Shown here: positions 52,188 to 63,453 of the stretch, piece after piece
Layout: every line of letters starts with the position of its first letter
How positions within the stretch are numbered: the stretch's first letter is position 1
Source of the DNA: Methylophilaceae bacterium
GTDB taxonomy: Bacteria; Pseudomonadota; Gammaproteobacteria; Burkholderiales; Methylophilaceae
Direction of reading: 5' to 3'
NCBI GenBank assembly: GCA_017858095.1
Contig: JAFMCB010000002.1
Span: 1-64,000 of the forward strand
Length of the DNA stretch: 64,000 nt
Program-made: the position numbers and the translations under genes
Notes under the pieces: generated by a model
Database searches by the model: none
What the model saw: the letters and a program-made list of their open reading frames with translations, nothing else
Told to the model about the DNA's origin: nothing

Positions 52188-53593
52188 TATGAGTGATAAG
52201 CAGTCTCACCGTGTGAGGTAGTATCAAGACCCGTTCTTTCATCTTCTTCACTAACACGGAGGCCCATAATGGCATCAATGATTTTAAAGAGAATGAAGCT
52301 GATCACACCACACCAAACAATGGTGAAGATAACAGATTTAGCTTGAACCCATAATTGAGACATCATGGTAATACCTTCATCATAGCCAACGCCACCAAAA
52401 TCTGCTGACATCAGAACGGCTAAACCAAGCGCACCCACAATACCTGCTACTCCATGGATTCCAAACACATCGAGTGAATCGTCATAACCCAGGGCTTTTT
52501 TCAAACTGGTACATGCCCAGTAGGCAATGATTGCTGCAATAAAACCAAGCACAATTGCGCCAAGAGGACCCACTACTGCACAGGCAGGAGTAATTGCCAC
52601 CAAACCTGAAATTGCACCAGAAGCACCACCAAGCATGGATGGTTTACCTTTGCTCATCCATTCCATAACTACCCATCCTAAGACAGCAGCAGCAGTTGCA
52701 ACTTGTGTATTGATCATAACTAAACCCGCGGTACCGTCGGCGGCTAATTCACTACCTACATTAAAACCGAACCAACCAGCCCACAGTAATGAAGCACCGA
52801 TCATTGTCATTGGTAAGTTATGAGGCGCCATTGCTTCTTTTCCATAACCAATACGTTTACCGATTACGATTGCGCCGACCAATGCTGCAATACCTGCATT
52901 AATATGAACCACGGTGCCACCAGCAAAGTCGATTGCGCCCCAGCTTGAGATAAGCCCGCCACCCCAAACCATATGACAGATCGGAGCATAGACAAGTAAC
53001 GCCCAGCCTGTTAAAAAGACAAGCAGCGATGAAAACTTAATGCGCTCAGCAAATGCGCCGACAATCAATGCCGGTGTTAGCGCAAAGAAGGTTAATTGGA
53101 ATGTAACAAAAACATATTCCGGAATAGTTCCGCTGATGCCTTCACTGGTGATGCCTTTTAAGAATGCCAAGCTTAAGTCCCCAACGTAGGCATTGCCCTC
53201 TGAGAATGCCAAGCTGTAACCTAACACAACCCAGAGTACAGACATGAGTGAGAAGGTAACAAAAACCTGCATGAGCACGGAGAGCATATTTTTAGAGCGA
53301 ACTAAGCCACCATAAAAGAGAGCTAATCCAGGAATTGCCATAACAAGAACTAAAATAGTCGCTACAATCATCCAGGCAGTATCGCCTGCTGAAAGGGTTG
53401 GCTCCTCCTCAGCCACTGCAGCTTCTGCAACAGGCATTTCTGCATGATCGCCATGCATGTCAGCAACAATTGTTGCCTGCCAAAGCGCATCATTGGCGGC
53501 AACTGCCTCAGTCGCCATCCCTGTTGTTGAAAAACCAAATAAAAGTAGACTCATCATGCCTACTAAACCAAATTTCGAAATCCATTTTTTCAT
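52187..53593 (-). CDS. amtB: Ammonium transporter
   Basis: GDTAWMIVATILVLVMAIPGLALFYGG; start moved to ATG 53593 (signal peptide MKKWISKFGLVGMM). Confidence 0.95.
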   Translation of the reverse strand: MKKWISKFGLVGMMSLLLFGFSTTGMATEAVAANDALWQATIVADMHGDHAEMPVAEAAVAEEEPTLSAGDTAWMIVATILVLVMAIPGLALFYGGLVRSKNMLSVLMQVFVTFSLMSVLWVVLGYSLAFSEGNAYVGDLSLAFLKGITSEGISGTIPEYVFVTFQLTFFALTPALIVGAFAERIKFSSLLVFLTGWALLVYAPICHMVWGGGLISSWGAIDFAGGTVVHINAGIAALVGAIVIGKRIGYGKEAMAPHNLPMTMIGASLLWAGWFGFNVGSELAADGTAGLVMINTQVATAAAVLGWVVMEWMSKGKPSMLGGASGAISGLVAITPACAVVGPLGAIVLGFIAAIIAYWACTSLKKALGYDDSLDVFGIHGVAGIVGALGLAVLMSADFGGVGYDEGITMMSQLWVQAKSVIFTIVWCGVISFILFKIIDAIMGLRVSEEDERTGLDTTSHGETAYHS

Positions 53594-53603
53594 GATTGTC
53601 TCC

Positions 53604-53960
<357 letters not shown>

Positions 53961-54737
53961 TTAAAAGGATGCGCTTAAGTAAGCTCCCCATGTTTCGTCG
54001 TATGCTTTCTCATTACCAATAGTCCAATCATCTTCAGATGTATCGGTATAAAAAGCCCCAACGGAATAGTTATCATTGATTGCATAATCAACATTAACTT
54101 TCCAATCTTCGTATTCAACAGCTTCTGCAGCGGCACCGTCACCATCCCAGACTCCAAAATGAGCACTTACAGTTACAGGCGTATCACCAATAGGAGCTTC
54201 GATAGAAAAATCATGGTACATAGTGCCATCAGCATCTGGACCTACATTCCATCCTTCATCAGAAATAAGATAAAAGGCAGTGTAGCCAACGCTTAGTATT
54301 CCAAAGTCATAGCCAATCCCGGCATAAACCTCTGTAGCATCAGATGCTGCAGCTCCAGCTGCTTCATCACCTGGATACCAGTACTGAAGAATACCTACAT
54401 CAAGACCAATACCATTAATATCAAATGCATAACCTGCATAGCCATCAATTTCAAGACTGTTGTCTGTCATAGCTCCACTATCTGTAGTCCACTCAACGTT
54501 AGATGCCCAAACACCTGCATAGAAACCTGATGAGTGCTCTACATCAAAACCACCTTGCAATGCAGGCTGTCGTTGTGTTTGAGATGCTCCGCGCCAAATG
54601 TAGTCAGAATAAAGACCCACGTTTGCACTAATACTCCAATCTGAAGTCTCTGCAGGAGCAGCTTCTTCAGCATGGATCGCCGTCAAAGGGACCATTAAGG
54701 CACCTAAAACCGCTAATTTAATTTTATTAAGTTTCAT
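53961..54737 (-). CDS. TorF family putative porin
   Basis: Signal peptide; NVGLYSDYIWRGASQTQRQPALQGGFDVEHSSGFYAGVW; start moved to ATG 54737. Confidence 0.88.
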   Translation of the reverse strand: MKLNKIKLAVLGALMVPLTAIHAEEAAPAETSDWSISANVGLYSDYIWRGASQTQRQPALQGGFDVEHSSGFYAGVWASNVEWTTDSGAMTDNSLEIDGYAGYAFDINGIGLDVGILQYWYPGDEAAGAAASDATEVYAGIGYDFGILSVGYTAFYLISDEGWNVGPDADGTMYHDFSIEAPIGDTPVTVSAHFGVWDGDGAAAEAVEYEDWKVNVDYAINDNYSVGAFYTDTSEDDWTIGNEKAYDETWGAYLSASF

Positions 54738-54784
54738 TATTACTTCCTCTTTAAAGTTAAAAAATGATTCAACAATTTTATTAC

Positions 54785-54802
54785 AAGCAAAAAGCATGCC
54801 AA
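54785..54802 (-). promoter_or_regulatory. Sigma-54 (RpoN) promoter upstream of torF-glnK-amtB
   Basis: Minus TTGGCATGCTTTTTGCTT: GG-N10-GC core. Confidence 0.8.
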
Positions 54803-54891
54803 AAATCACAATGGGGAATAACTATGATTTAATATACTTGCTGTTAAATAATAAAAAACTGTTAAAATCAATGCTTTACGCACAATAAAAT

Positions 54892-55128
54892 ATGATTAAT
54901 AGAGAAAAAATACAAGAAATATCCGATAAAATTCGTGAAATTATTAAAAATTCACCAATTGAGGACATGGAAAATAATATTAATGCACTACTTCGGAGCA
55001 TGTTCACCAAATTGGACCTAATTAATCGTGAAGAATTCGATATTCAGACTGAGGTTCTAAAAAAAACACGACTCAAGCTAGAGGCCCTGGAAGCTAAACT
55101 CAAAGCACTCGAAACTAAGCACAAATAA
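54892..55128 (+). CDS. ubiK: UbiK/BMFP-domain accessory factor
   Basis: Short amphipathic N-terminus and coiled-coil C-terminus. Confidence 0.8.
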   Translation: MINREKIQEISDKIREIIKNSPIEDMENNINALLRSMFTKLDLINREEFDIQTEVLKKTRLKLEALEAKLKALETKHK

Positions 55129-55170
55129 ATTACTCTACATATCTTCTTGAATTCGTTAAAATCAAGCTAA

Positions 55171-58100
55171 ATGAACATGCCGCAAATTATTCATACTGAA
55201 AAATTATTAAAAAAAATCCTTTCCCAACGGATAATGGTGATGGATGGTGCCATGGGCACCATGATCCAACAACATCAACTGACAGAGGAAGATTACCGAG
55301 GCGGGCCGAAAGGTGAGTTTCAATCTTTTCAAGCGCCTGCTGGAGAAAGAGAATTATTCTTAAAAGGCAATAATGAGCTTTTAAGCATTACGCAGCCGAA
55401 AATAATCCAACAAATTCATGAGGATTATCTCGCGGCCGGGGCAGATATTATTGAAACCAATACCTTTGGTGCCAATACCGTGGCGCAGGAGGACTACTGT
55501 ATGCCGCATCTGGCCAGACAGATGAATCTGGCATCAGTCAAACTCGCAAAAGCGGCCGCAAAAAAATTTCATTCGGACGAAAAACCTCGTTTTGTTGCTG
55601 GAGCTGTTGGACCTACGCCAAAAACAGCATCCATTTCACCAGATGTGAACGATCCAGGCGCAAGAAATGTAACTTTTGATCAATTAGTGAACAGTTATAC
55701 CGAGCAGGTAGATGCATTAATTGAAGGAGGAGCGGACCTTATTTTAGTGGAAACGGTTTTTGATACCTTAAATTGTAAGGCAGCCCTTTTTGCTATCGAG
55801 GAAAGTTTTAAAAAACTCGATTACCGACTTCCAATGATGATCTCCGGCACGGTGACCGACGCGTCGGGAAGAATTTTATCGGGCCAGACTGTGTCGGCAT
55901 TTTGGAATTCCATTCGTCATGCAAAACCGTTAACTGTGGGGCTAAATTGTGCATTGGGCGCAGCACTGATGCGACCTTACGCGGAAGAGTTATCAAAAAT
56001 TGCTGATACGCACATCTGTATTTATCCTAATGCGGGGTTACCAAATCCCATGTCAGATACTGGTTTTGATGAAAAGCCGAAGGATACATCGTCATTACTT
56101 AAAGAATTTGCTGAGAGTGGTTTTGTCAATATCGCGGGCGGTTGTTGCGGCACCACGCCAGCGCACATTCAAGCAATTGCAGAAGAAATCAAGGGTATTT
56201 CTCCGCGCGTTTTACCCACCAATGATCGCTTCATGCAATTATCAGGATTAGAGCCATTGGTGATCAAGGATGATAGCCTGTTCGTCAATGTCGGCGAAAG
56301 GACCAATGTTACTGGTTCAAAAGCATTTGCTAATCTAATTTTAAATGACAAGTATGACGAGGCTGTCGCAGTGGCAAGACAGCAAGTGGAAAATGGTGCA
56401 CAGATAATTGATGTCAATATGGATGAAGGCATGCTAGACGCTGAAAAAGCCATGACCCATTTTTTAAATTTAATTGCCTCCGAACCGGATATTGCCCGAA
56501 TACCGATCATGATCGACTCATCAAAATGGTCCGTTATCGAAGCTGGTTTGAAGTGTGTTCAAGGCAAAGCCATAGTCAACTCACTATCATTGAAAGAAGG
56601 CGAAAAGGAGTTTTTGTATCAAGCCAGACGATGCAAACAATATGGTGCCGCTATTATTGTCATGGCTTTTGATGAAAATGGTCAGGCAGATACGTTTGAA
56701 AGAAAAACGTCAATTTGCAAACGCGCTTACGATTTGCTTGTACAACAAGTTCATTTCCCACCCGAGGATATTATTTTTGATCCAAATATTTTTGCTATCG
56801 CAACGGGTATCGAAGAACACAATAATTACGCGGTTGATTTTATTAATGCTACAAAATGGATTAAAGACAATCTGCCCTTTGCTAAAATTTCTGGTGGCGT
56901 TTCGAATGTTAGTTTTAGTTTCCGCGGTAACGAGGCTGCTAGAGAAGCGATTCATACAGTTTTTTTGTACCATGCGATTAAAGCCGGGATGACGATGGGT
57001 ATCGTCAATGCAGGCATGATGGGGGTTTACGATGACCTAGATGAAAAATTGCGTGACGTTGTCGAAGATGTTGTCCTCAACCGCAAACCTGACGCAACGG
57101 AGCGCATGATTGAAATAGCCGGTACGCTAACGGGGTCAAAAAGAGAAGAGGAAAAGATTAATTGGCGTGGCGATGATGAAAATAAAGTGACTGTTGAGAA
57201 AAGAATTGAATATTCGTTGGTGCATGGAATCACGAATTTTATTGTGGAGGACACCGAAGAAGCTCGGCAAAAAATTATGGCAAATGATGAGGGCCGCCCC
57301 ATTCAAGTTATTGAAGGCCCATTGATGGATGGCATGAATGTGGTGGGTGACTTGTTTGCGCAGGGCAAAATGTTTTTGCCACAAGTGGTTAAATCAGCCC
57401 GTGTGATGAAGCAAGCGGTCGCGCATCTTGTTCCTTTTATTGAAAAAGAAAAAGAAAATGAAGAAAAGCGAACCGGAATCAAAGCAAAACCTAAAGGCAA
57501 AATGTTGATTGCTACCGTAAAGGGGGATGTGCATGATATTGGTAAGAATATTGTTTCGGTGGTATTGCAATGCAATAATTTTGAAGTTGTTAACATGGGG
57601 GTCATGGTTCCCTGTGCGGAGATTTTAGCCAAAGCCAAAGAAGAGAATGTTGATATCATTGGCCTCTCTGGTTTAATTACACCCTCGTTGGAAGAGATGG
57701 CATACGTTGCCTCGGAAATGCAACGTGACCCATTTTTTCAAGCAGTTAAAATGCCCTTACTCATCGGCGGTGCAACCACATCAAGAGCACATACTGCGGT
57801 AAAAATTGCTCCAAAGTACGAAGGCCCTGTGATTCATGTGGCTGATGCATCACGATCGGTATCCGTCATGCAATCCCTAATGACACCGGAGCAAAGAACA
57901 AAATACCTCAATGATCTTAATAAGGATTATGACAAAGTTCGTCAGCAGCATGAGAATAAAAAAGGTGCTACTTACCTTACTATTGCAGAGGCGCGAAAAA
58001 ATAAACTTAATTTAAAATTTAACCCAGTAAAACCTAAATTTATTGGTCGTCGTGTATTTAAAAATATTGATCTGGGTTTATTGGTTCCATATATCGACTG

Positions 58101-58944
58101 GACCCCATTTTTTCAAACATGGGATTTAGCAGGTAGCTACCCAAAAATATTAGATGATGAAGTGGTCGGGCAGAGTGCAAAGCAAGTATTTGCTGAGGCA
58201 AAAAAAATGCTTGATAAATTGGTAAACGAAAAGAAATTAAAGGCAAACGGTGTGGTGGCTTTTTATCCTGCTAACAGTGTCAATGATGATATTGAAGTTT
58301 ATGCCAATGACAAACGTGAAGAAAAACTCTTTACCTATTATGGGTTAAGGCAACAAACATTAAAACCAAAAATTGATGGTCAGCAAAGACCTAACATGTG
58401 TTTGTCTGACTTTATTGCGCCCAAGGAAACAGGCATCGATGATTATATTGGCTTATTTGCTGTTACAGCTGGTGAGGGCGGTGAATTTTATGAGCAGCAA
58501 TTTTTAAAAGAGCATGATGATTATGCAAGTATTATGTTTAAGGCATTAACAGATCGCTTGGCTGAAGCGTTTGCGGAGTATATGCATGAGCGAGTTAGGG
58601 TGGATTTGTGGGGTTACAATACGAAAGAAAAATTGAGCCAAGCAGAGCTCATAAAAGAATCTTATTTGGGAATTCGACCAGCACCGGGGTATCCTGCGTG
58701 TCCTGAGCACACCGTTAAAAAAGAAATGTTCCAAGTATTAAATGCGCATGATATTGGCATGGAATTAACAGAAAGTTTAGCCATGAAACCTGCATCCTCT
58801 GTGAGCGGCTTTTATTTTTCTCACCCCGAAGCAAAATATTTTAGTGTAGATAAAATTGACCAAGACCAGTTAAAAGATATGGCAGTAAGACGTTCGGTGG
58901 ACATTGATCAATTACGCATTTGGCTTGCCACTAATTTGAGATAA
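55171..58944 (+). CDS. metH: Cobalamin-dependent methionine synthase
   Basis: [28 protein letters not shown]; full domain set. Confidence 0.97.
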   Translation: MNMPQIIHTEKLLKKILSQRIMVMDGAMGTMIQQHQLTEEDYRGGPKGEFQSFQAPAGERELFLKGNNELLSITQPKIIQQIHEDYLAAGADIIETNTFGANTVAQEDYCMPHLARQMNLASVKLAKAAAKKFHSDEKPRFVAGAVGPTPKTASISPDVNDPGARNVTFDQLVNSYTEQVDALIEGGADLILVETVFDTLNCKAALFAIEESFKKLDYRLPMMISGTVTDASGRILSGQTVSAFWNSIRHAKPLTVGLNCALGAALMRPYAEELSKIADTHICIYPNAGLPNPMSDTGFDEKPKDTSSLLKEFAESGFVNIAGGCCGTTPAHIQAIAEEIKGISPRVLPTNDRFMQLSGLEPLVIKDDSLFVNVGERTNVTGSKAFANLILNDKYDEAVAVARQQVENGAQIIDVNMDEGMLDAEKAMTHFLNLIASEPDIARIPIMIDSSKWSVIEAGLKCVQGKAIVNSLSLKEGEKEFLYQARRCKQYGAAIIVMAFDENGQADTFERKTSICKRAYDLLVQQVHFPPEDIIFDPNIFAIATGIEEHNNYAVDFINATKWIKDNLPFAKISGGVSNVSFSFRGNEAAREAIHTVFLYHAIKAGMTMGIVNAGMMGVYDDLDEKLRDVVEDVVLNRKPDATERMIEIAGTLTGSKREEEKINWRGDDENKVTVEKRIEYSLVHGITNFIVEDTEEARQKIMANDEGRPIQVIEGPLMDGMNVVGDLFAQGKMFLPQVVKSARVMKQAVAHLVPFIEKEKENEEKRTGIKAKPKGKMLIATVKGDVHDIGKNIVSVVLQCNNFEVVNMGVMVPCAEILAKAKEENVDIIGLSGLITPSLEEMAYVASEMQRDPFFQAVKMPLLIGGATTSRAHTAVKIAPKYEGPVIHVADASRSVSVMQSLMTPEQRTKYLNDLNKDYDKVRQQHENKKGATYLTIAEARKNKLNLKFNPVKPKFIGRRVFKNIDLGLLVPYIDWTPFFQTWDLAGSYPKILDDEVVGQSAKQVFAEAKKMLDKLVNEKKLKANGVVAFYPANSVNDDIEVYANDKREEKLFTYYGLRQQTLKPKIDGQQRPNMCLSDFIAPKETGIDDYIGLFAVTAGEGGEFYEQQFLKEHDDYASIMFKALTDRLAEAFAEYMHERVRVDLWGYNTKEKLSQAELIKESYLGIRPAPGYPACPEHTVKKEMFQVLNAHDIGMELTESLAMKPASSVSGFYFSHPEAKYFSVDKIDQDQLKDMAVRRSVDIDQLRIWLATNLR

Positions 58945-58947
58945 ATT

Positions 58948-60294
58948 ATGCATATCCATATTTTAGGTATTTGTGGAACATTTATGGCGGGTGTTGCAGC
59001 AATTGCTAAAGTGAATGGTCACCATGTTACTGGCTGTGACAAAAATGTTTATCCCCCCATGTCCACGCAATTACAGCGAATGGAAATTGAATTAATTGAG
59101 GGATACCATGCTGAACAAATCTCATTAAAGCCTGATATTTATGTGATAGGCAATGTGATTTCGCGAGGTAACCCATTGATGGAGACGATTTTAAACAAAA
59201 ATCTTCCATTTCAGTCAGGCCCTGAATGGATGTATGAAAATATTTTGAAGAATAAATGGGTCATGGCCGTTGCCGGGACACATGGCAAAACGACAACCAC
59301 CGCCATGTTGTCATGGATTTTAGAATGGTCTGGATACAATCCTGGCTATTTGATTGGGGGCCTTCCAAATAATTTTGACACTTCAGCAAAAGATAGTAAA
59401 AATTCTAATTTTTTTGTGATTGAAGCAGATGAGTACGATAGTGCTTTTTTTGATAAGCGCTCAAAATTTATTCATTACCACCCCAGAACACTAATTTTAA
59501 ATAATCTCGAGTTTGATCACGCGGATATTTTTGATTCTTTGAAAGATATTGAAAGACAATTTCATCATTTAATCAGAACTGTTCCATCAGAAGGAAAGGT
59601 TTTGGTGAATCAGGAATGTACGAATTTAAAAAAATTGATTGATCGAGGTTGTTGGTCTGAAATTGAATATTTTGGTTCCAGTAAAGGCTGGAGTTATAAA
59701 TCATCGGGTTTAGAGAGTATTGAAATTTTCTTTCAAGCAGAACTGCAAGGTACACTGCAATGGAATTTGCTCGGCCACCACAATGTCATGAATGCGCTTG
59801 CGTCAATTGCTGCAGCCAAACATGTGGGTATTTTGCCAAACCAAGCTATTGAAGCTTTAAAAAAGTTTAGGGGAGTAAAGCGCCGTATGGAAAAGATAGC
59901 CGAAATTAATGAGGTTACCTTCTATGATGACTTTGCCCATCACCCGACAGCAATCAAAAGTACGATTGATGGTTTAAAAAAAATTGTAGGGCCAGGCAGG
60001 AGTATTGTTGCATTAGATCCTCGATCCAACACAATGAAGTTAGGTACGTTAAAATCAGAATTAAAAGAAAGTTTGATGGATGCGGATCAGGTCTATATTT
60101 TAGCCAGTAATGATTTAAAATGGGATCCAAAACATTATTTTTATGACTGTGATAAAACCTTTATATTTGATGATGTGGATAACATGCTAGATAGCCTATT
60201 AAAAGGCAGTAACAAAGGTGACCATGTTGTTTTTATGAGTAATGGAAGTTTTTCAGGCATACAAAAAAAAATAAGTGAGTTATCCCAGCTATAA
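58948..60294 (+). CDS. mpl: UDP-N-acetylmuramate:L-Ala-gamma-D-Glu-meso-DAP ligase
   Basis: HILGICGTFMAGVA; AGTHGKTTTTAML. Confidence 0.93.
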   Translation: MHIHILGICGTFMAGVAAIAKVNGHHVTGCDKNVYPPMSTQLQRMEIELIEGYHAEQISLKPDIYVIGNVISRGNPLMETILNKNLPFQSGPEWMYENILKNKWVMAVAGTHGKTTTTAMLSWILEWSGYNPGYLIGGLPNNFDTSAKDSKNSNFFVIEADEYDSAFFDKRSKFIHYHPRTLILNNLEFDHADIFDSLKDIERQFHHLIRTVPSEGKVLVNQECTNLKKLIDRGCWSEIEYFGSSKGWSYKSSGLESIEIFFQAELQGTLQWNLLGHHNVMNALASIAAAKHVGILPNQAIEALKKFRGVKRRMEKIAEINEVTFYDDFAHHPTAIKSTIDGLKKIVGPGRSIVALDPRSNTMKLGTLKSELKESLMDADQVYILASNDLKWDPKHYFYDCDKTFIFDDVDNMLDSLLKGSNKGDHVVFMSNGSFSGIQKKISELSQL

Positions 60295-60301
60295 TTTTGC
60301 T

Positions 60302-61177
60302 ATGAATTCCCAATTCGATCAGAAATATTTTTTGATTGCCTTAATTTTATCAATCGTATTGCATGCCTTGTTTTTAATAAACACAAAATTTGATTTGTTT
60401 AAAAATAACTTTTTAGATACTGAGCTGGTTATTGAGATGTTCATATTGCCACCCAATGAAAAAGACGAGGTATTAAAATACCCTGCATTAGATTTGGTTG
60501 AAGAAATTAAAAAAGAAGAAGATATTGCATCACCATTACCTTTGAGGGACTTTGTATCAGAAAAAGTGGATGAAATTATTACGTCAAAATCTGAAATACA
60601 AGAACCACTAAAACAAGAAAATATCAAGGAAGCCCCAATAGTTCCTAAAGAAAGAATTGTTGATCGATTAACTCAGCCAAATGACAAACAAATATTCGAT
60701 GAAGAATCTTTTGATGAGGATATTAATCCAGTTGCCAAAAAAGAAAGAATTGAAATTGATACGTCAAAGCTATTAGCACAAATAAGTACCCTTGATTTAA
60801 GTACAAAAAAATCATCATCAGGCATACGAGTTAAAAGAATTTCTGCGCGCTCAAAAGATTATGAATACCGCGCCTATTTTGAATCCTGGCGACAAAAAGT
60901 TGAGAGAATTGGTGCGCTCAACTATCCAAAAGAAGCGATGTTAGGTAATTTTGGCTCATTGAGATTAACGGTTTCAATTAACTCAGATGGCAGTGTAGAA
61001 CAAATTGTTGTTGATAAAAGCTCAGGCTCAAAAGAGCTTGATGAGGCAGCAAAAAATATTGTTATGTTATCTGCACCCTTTGCAGAATTCTCTTCCAAAA
61101 TGCGAAATGAAGTCGATGTTGTGAATATTTCCCGAACATGGAAGTTCACAAAAACCAATCAACTACTTACCAATTAA
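60302..61177 (+). CDS. TonB family energy transducer-like protein
   Basis: N-terminal TM, linker, C-terminal TonB domain 'YPKEAMLGNFGSLRLTVSINSDGSV'. Confidence 0.8.
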   Translation: MNSQFDQKYFLIALILSIVLHALFLINTKFDLFKNNFLDTELVIEMFILPPNEKDEVLKYPALDLVEEIKKEEDIASPLPLRDFVSEKVDEIITSKSEIQEPLKQENIKEAPIVPKERIVDRLTQPNDKQIFDEESFDEDINPVAKKERIEIDTSKLLAQISTLDLSTKKSSSGIRVKRISARSKDYEYRAYFESWRQKVERIGALNYPKEAMLGNFGSLRLTVSINSDGSVEQIVVDKSSGSKELDEAAKNIVMLSAPFAEFSSKMRNEVDVVNISRTWKFTKTNQLLTN

Positions 61178-61178
61178 A

Positions 61179-61487
61179 ATGACTTATTACACACATCATA
61201 TTTTTTTCTGTCTTAATGAAAGAGATGATGGCGCTCAATGCTGCAGTGACTTTGGTGCAGCATCGATATTTGTTTATATGAAGAAAAAAATAAAAACCAT
61301 GAATCTTCGAGGGCAAGGCAAAGTAAGAGTCAATCGTGGCGGTTGTTTTGATCGATGTCACGAGGGACCATTAATGGTTATTTACCCAGAAGCTGTGTGG
61401 TATCGCTACATCGACGAAAATGATATTGACGAAATTATTAGTGAACATATTTTAAATAATCGTGTAGTAAAGCGACTATTGGCTTAA
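61179..61487 (+). CDS. Thioredoxin-like [2Fe-2S] ferredoxin
   Basis: HIFFCLNERDDGAQCC; GGCFDRCHEGP. Confidence 0.85.
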   Translation: MTYYTHHIFFCLNERDDGAQCCSDFGAASIFVYMKKKIKTMNLRGQGKVRVNRGGCFDRCHEGPLMVIYPEAVWYRYIDENDIDEIISEHILNNRVVKRLLA

Positions 61488-61943
61488 AAAAACCTTCATC
61501 TTGCTAATAAAATCTCTTTCTTCTTTTTGATTAAATTCAGTGCTGTTATTTTTTTTTGGAGCTGACCAAATAGCCCCTGGGAAGTGATTATCATCTTTAT
61601 ATCTGGGAATAATATGCCAATGCAGATGGGGTGTTTTATTGCCCAACGATGCAAGATTAATTTTATCTGGAGCTAGTAATTTTCTGAGCCCCTTTTCAAT
61701 ATTTAATAAAAGTTGTAGACATTCCTTCTGAAGCGCATCAGTTAGATCAGTCATTTCCTTAATGTGTGCAATGCTCTCAATTCGACAGTAGCCAGGATAG
61801 GCATGATCATTGATAAGGACAACTCGAAAATTAATAGTTTGCCAAATAATTGGGTAACTGCAACCTGAGCACAATGAACAGCCAGACAATTTAGGATATC
61901 TCGAGCATGCGATCAAGTGTAAGTTTAGCAAGCTTTGCTTCAC
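61476..61943 (-). CDS. HIT family protein
   Basis: HLHWHIIPR. Confidence 0.85.
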   Translation of the reverse strand: MKQSLLNLHLIACSRYPKLSGCSLCSGCSYPIIWQTINFRVVLINDHAYPGYCRIESIAHIKEMTDLTDALQKECLQLLLNIEKGLRKLLAPDKINLASLGNKTPHLHWHIIPRYKDDNHFPGAIWSAPKKNNSTEFNQKEERDFISKMKVFLSQ

Positions 61944-62988
61944 GGTCCGGAACTTTAATTATATTTACTGGTTTGCCATGAATAATATTTTCTAATGTCC
62001 AAGCTAAATGTTGCGGATCTATTCTTGCCATAGTGGAGCATTCACAGACCACATGCGACATGAACTGCACCAGCTTACCCTCACTTTTCATTTCATTGGC
62101 TAAACGATTGACCAGGTTTAATTCGGTCCCAACCAACCATTTGGTGTTTGGTTTAGCTGCTTTAATTGTGTTTAAAATAAACTCTGTTGAGCCTACGTAG
62201 TCAGAATTTTGACAAACCTCAAATGGCGCTTCAGGGTGAGAAATAATTAAACCGTCCGGATATTTTTCTTTGAATAAATTAATATGTTGAAGCCTAAACA
62301 TTTGATGGACAGCGCAATGGCCCTTCCAAAGCAGGACTTTAGCTTTCTTAATTGTCGACTCATCAAGTCCACCTAAAGGTAGATCAGGGTCCCAGACAGG
62401 CATTTCTTCTAAAGGAATACCCATTTTATAACCGGTCCAACGACCTAAGTTTTGGTCTGGAAAAAATAGCACTTTACTTCTCTGTTTAAATGCCCAATCT
62501 AAAATATTGGGAGCATTGGTTGATGTACAGACTACCCCTCCATGTTCACCACAAAATGCTTTTAAGTCTGCAGCAGAATTTATATAAGTAATTGGGGTAA
62601 TTGTTTCATCAAAATTAATTACCTTAGAGAGTTCACGGTAGGTACGTTCAACTTTGGCAAGATTTGCCATATCAGCCATGGAACATCCAGCGGCTAAATC
62701 GGGTAAAACGGTTATTTGATCGGGCCGAGATAAAATATTTGCCACTTCCGCCATAAAATGAACACCTAAGAAAACAATATATTGCGCCTCCAATTCGCTT
62801 ACATATTTTGCTAATTTTAATGAGTCACCAGTAAGATCGGCATGCCTGTAGACGGTTTCATTTTGATAATGGTGACCAAGTATGACTATTTTTTTACCAA
62901 GTAATTTTTTTGCTTTGATAATTCTTTCTTGGCAGTCATCATTTTGAAGACTTTCAAAAGCTTCAAACTTAATAGTGGCTGTATTCAT
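61891..62988 (-). CDS. nadA: Quinolinate synthase
   Basis: ILGHHYQNETVYRHADLTGDSL; Fe-S Cys. Confidence 0.95.
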   Translation of the reverse strand: MNTATIKFEAFESLQNDDCQERIIKAKKLLGKKIVILGHHYQNETVYRHADLTGDSLKLAKYVSELEAQYIVFLGVHFMAEVANILSRPDQITVLPDLAAGCSMADMANLAKVERTYRELSKVINFDETITPITYINSAADLKAFCGEHGGVVCTSTNAPNILDWAFKQRSKVLFFPDQNLGRWTGYKMGIPLEEMPVWDPDLPLGGLDESTIKKAKVLLWKGHCAVHQMFRLQHINLFKEKYPDGLIISHPEAPFEVCQNSDYVGSTEFILNTIKAAKPNTKWLVGTELNLVNRLANEMKSEGKLVQFMSHVVCECSTMARIDPQHLAWTLENIIHGKPVNIIKVPDREAKLAKLTLDRMLEIS

Positions 62989-62997
62989 AATTTAATT

Positions 62998-63453
62998 TTA
63001 ACTTTGATATTGTTTAATTTCATCTAATTTTTCAATGGCAAAACGATTTGTCCAGGAAAAAACTTTTTCTTTTGCTGCATTAATATTAAACCATTGGTAA
63101 TCAATGTGCTCGGTGGGAGCCAATTTAATAGTAATGTGTTTTGGGACCTCCAATCCAAAAATATGTTCGATATTATGTGTCACCCCGGGAGCATAGCGAT
63201 AACGCCAATGAGAATAAATCTCATATTCATTAGATAATTTCCAATCTTGCAAAGGATAGATTGCCGGATCTATGGAAGTTTCCTCTTTTACCTCTCTCAT
63301 GGCTGCCTCATAAGGGGATTCATTTAGCTCAATACTCCCCGTAACTGATTGCCAAAAATCTTTTCTATCTTTTCGGTGCAATAGCAAAACCTGCATGTCA
63401 GCAGTATAGATTACGATAAGAACTGATATTGGTATTTTGTAGTTTTTTTTCAA
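62998..63453 (-). CDS. nudB: Dihydroneopterin triphosphate pyrophosphatase (Nudix)
   Basis: Nudix box GSIELNESPYEAAMREVKEETSI. Confidence 0.85.
   Translation of the reverse strand: MKKNYKIPISVLIVIYTADMQVLLLHRKDRKDFWQSVTGSIELNESPYEAAMREVKEETSIDPAIYPLQDWKLSNEYEIYSHWRYRYAPGVTHNIEHIFGLEVPKHITIKLAPTEHIDYQWFNINAAKEKVFSWTNRFAIEKLDEIKQYQS

Noticed and set aside
52172-52218. Plus-strand SD-like AACAGGAGGAA followed by an ATG (10-codon ORF MSDKQSHRVR)
   Set aside because: Antisense to the amtB 3' end and very short; the hairpin and terminator fit a minus-strand transcript better.
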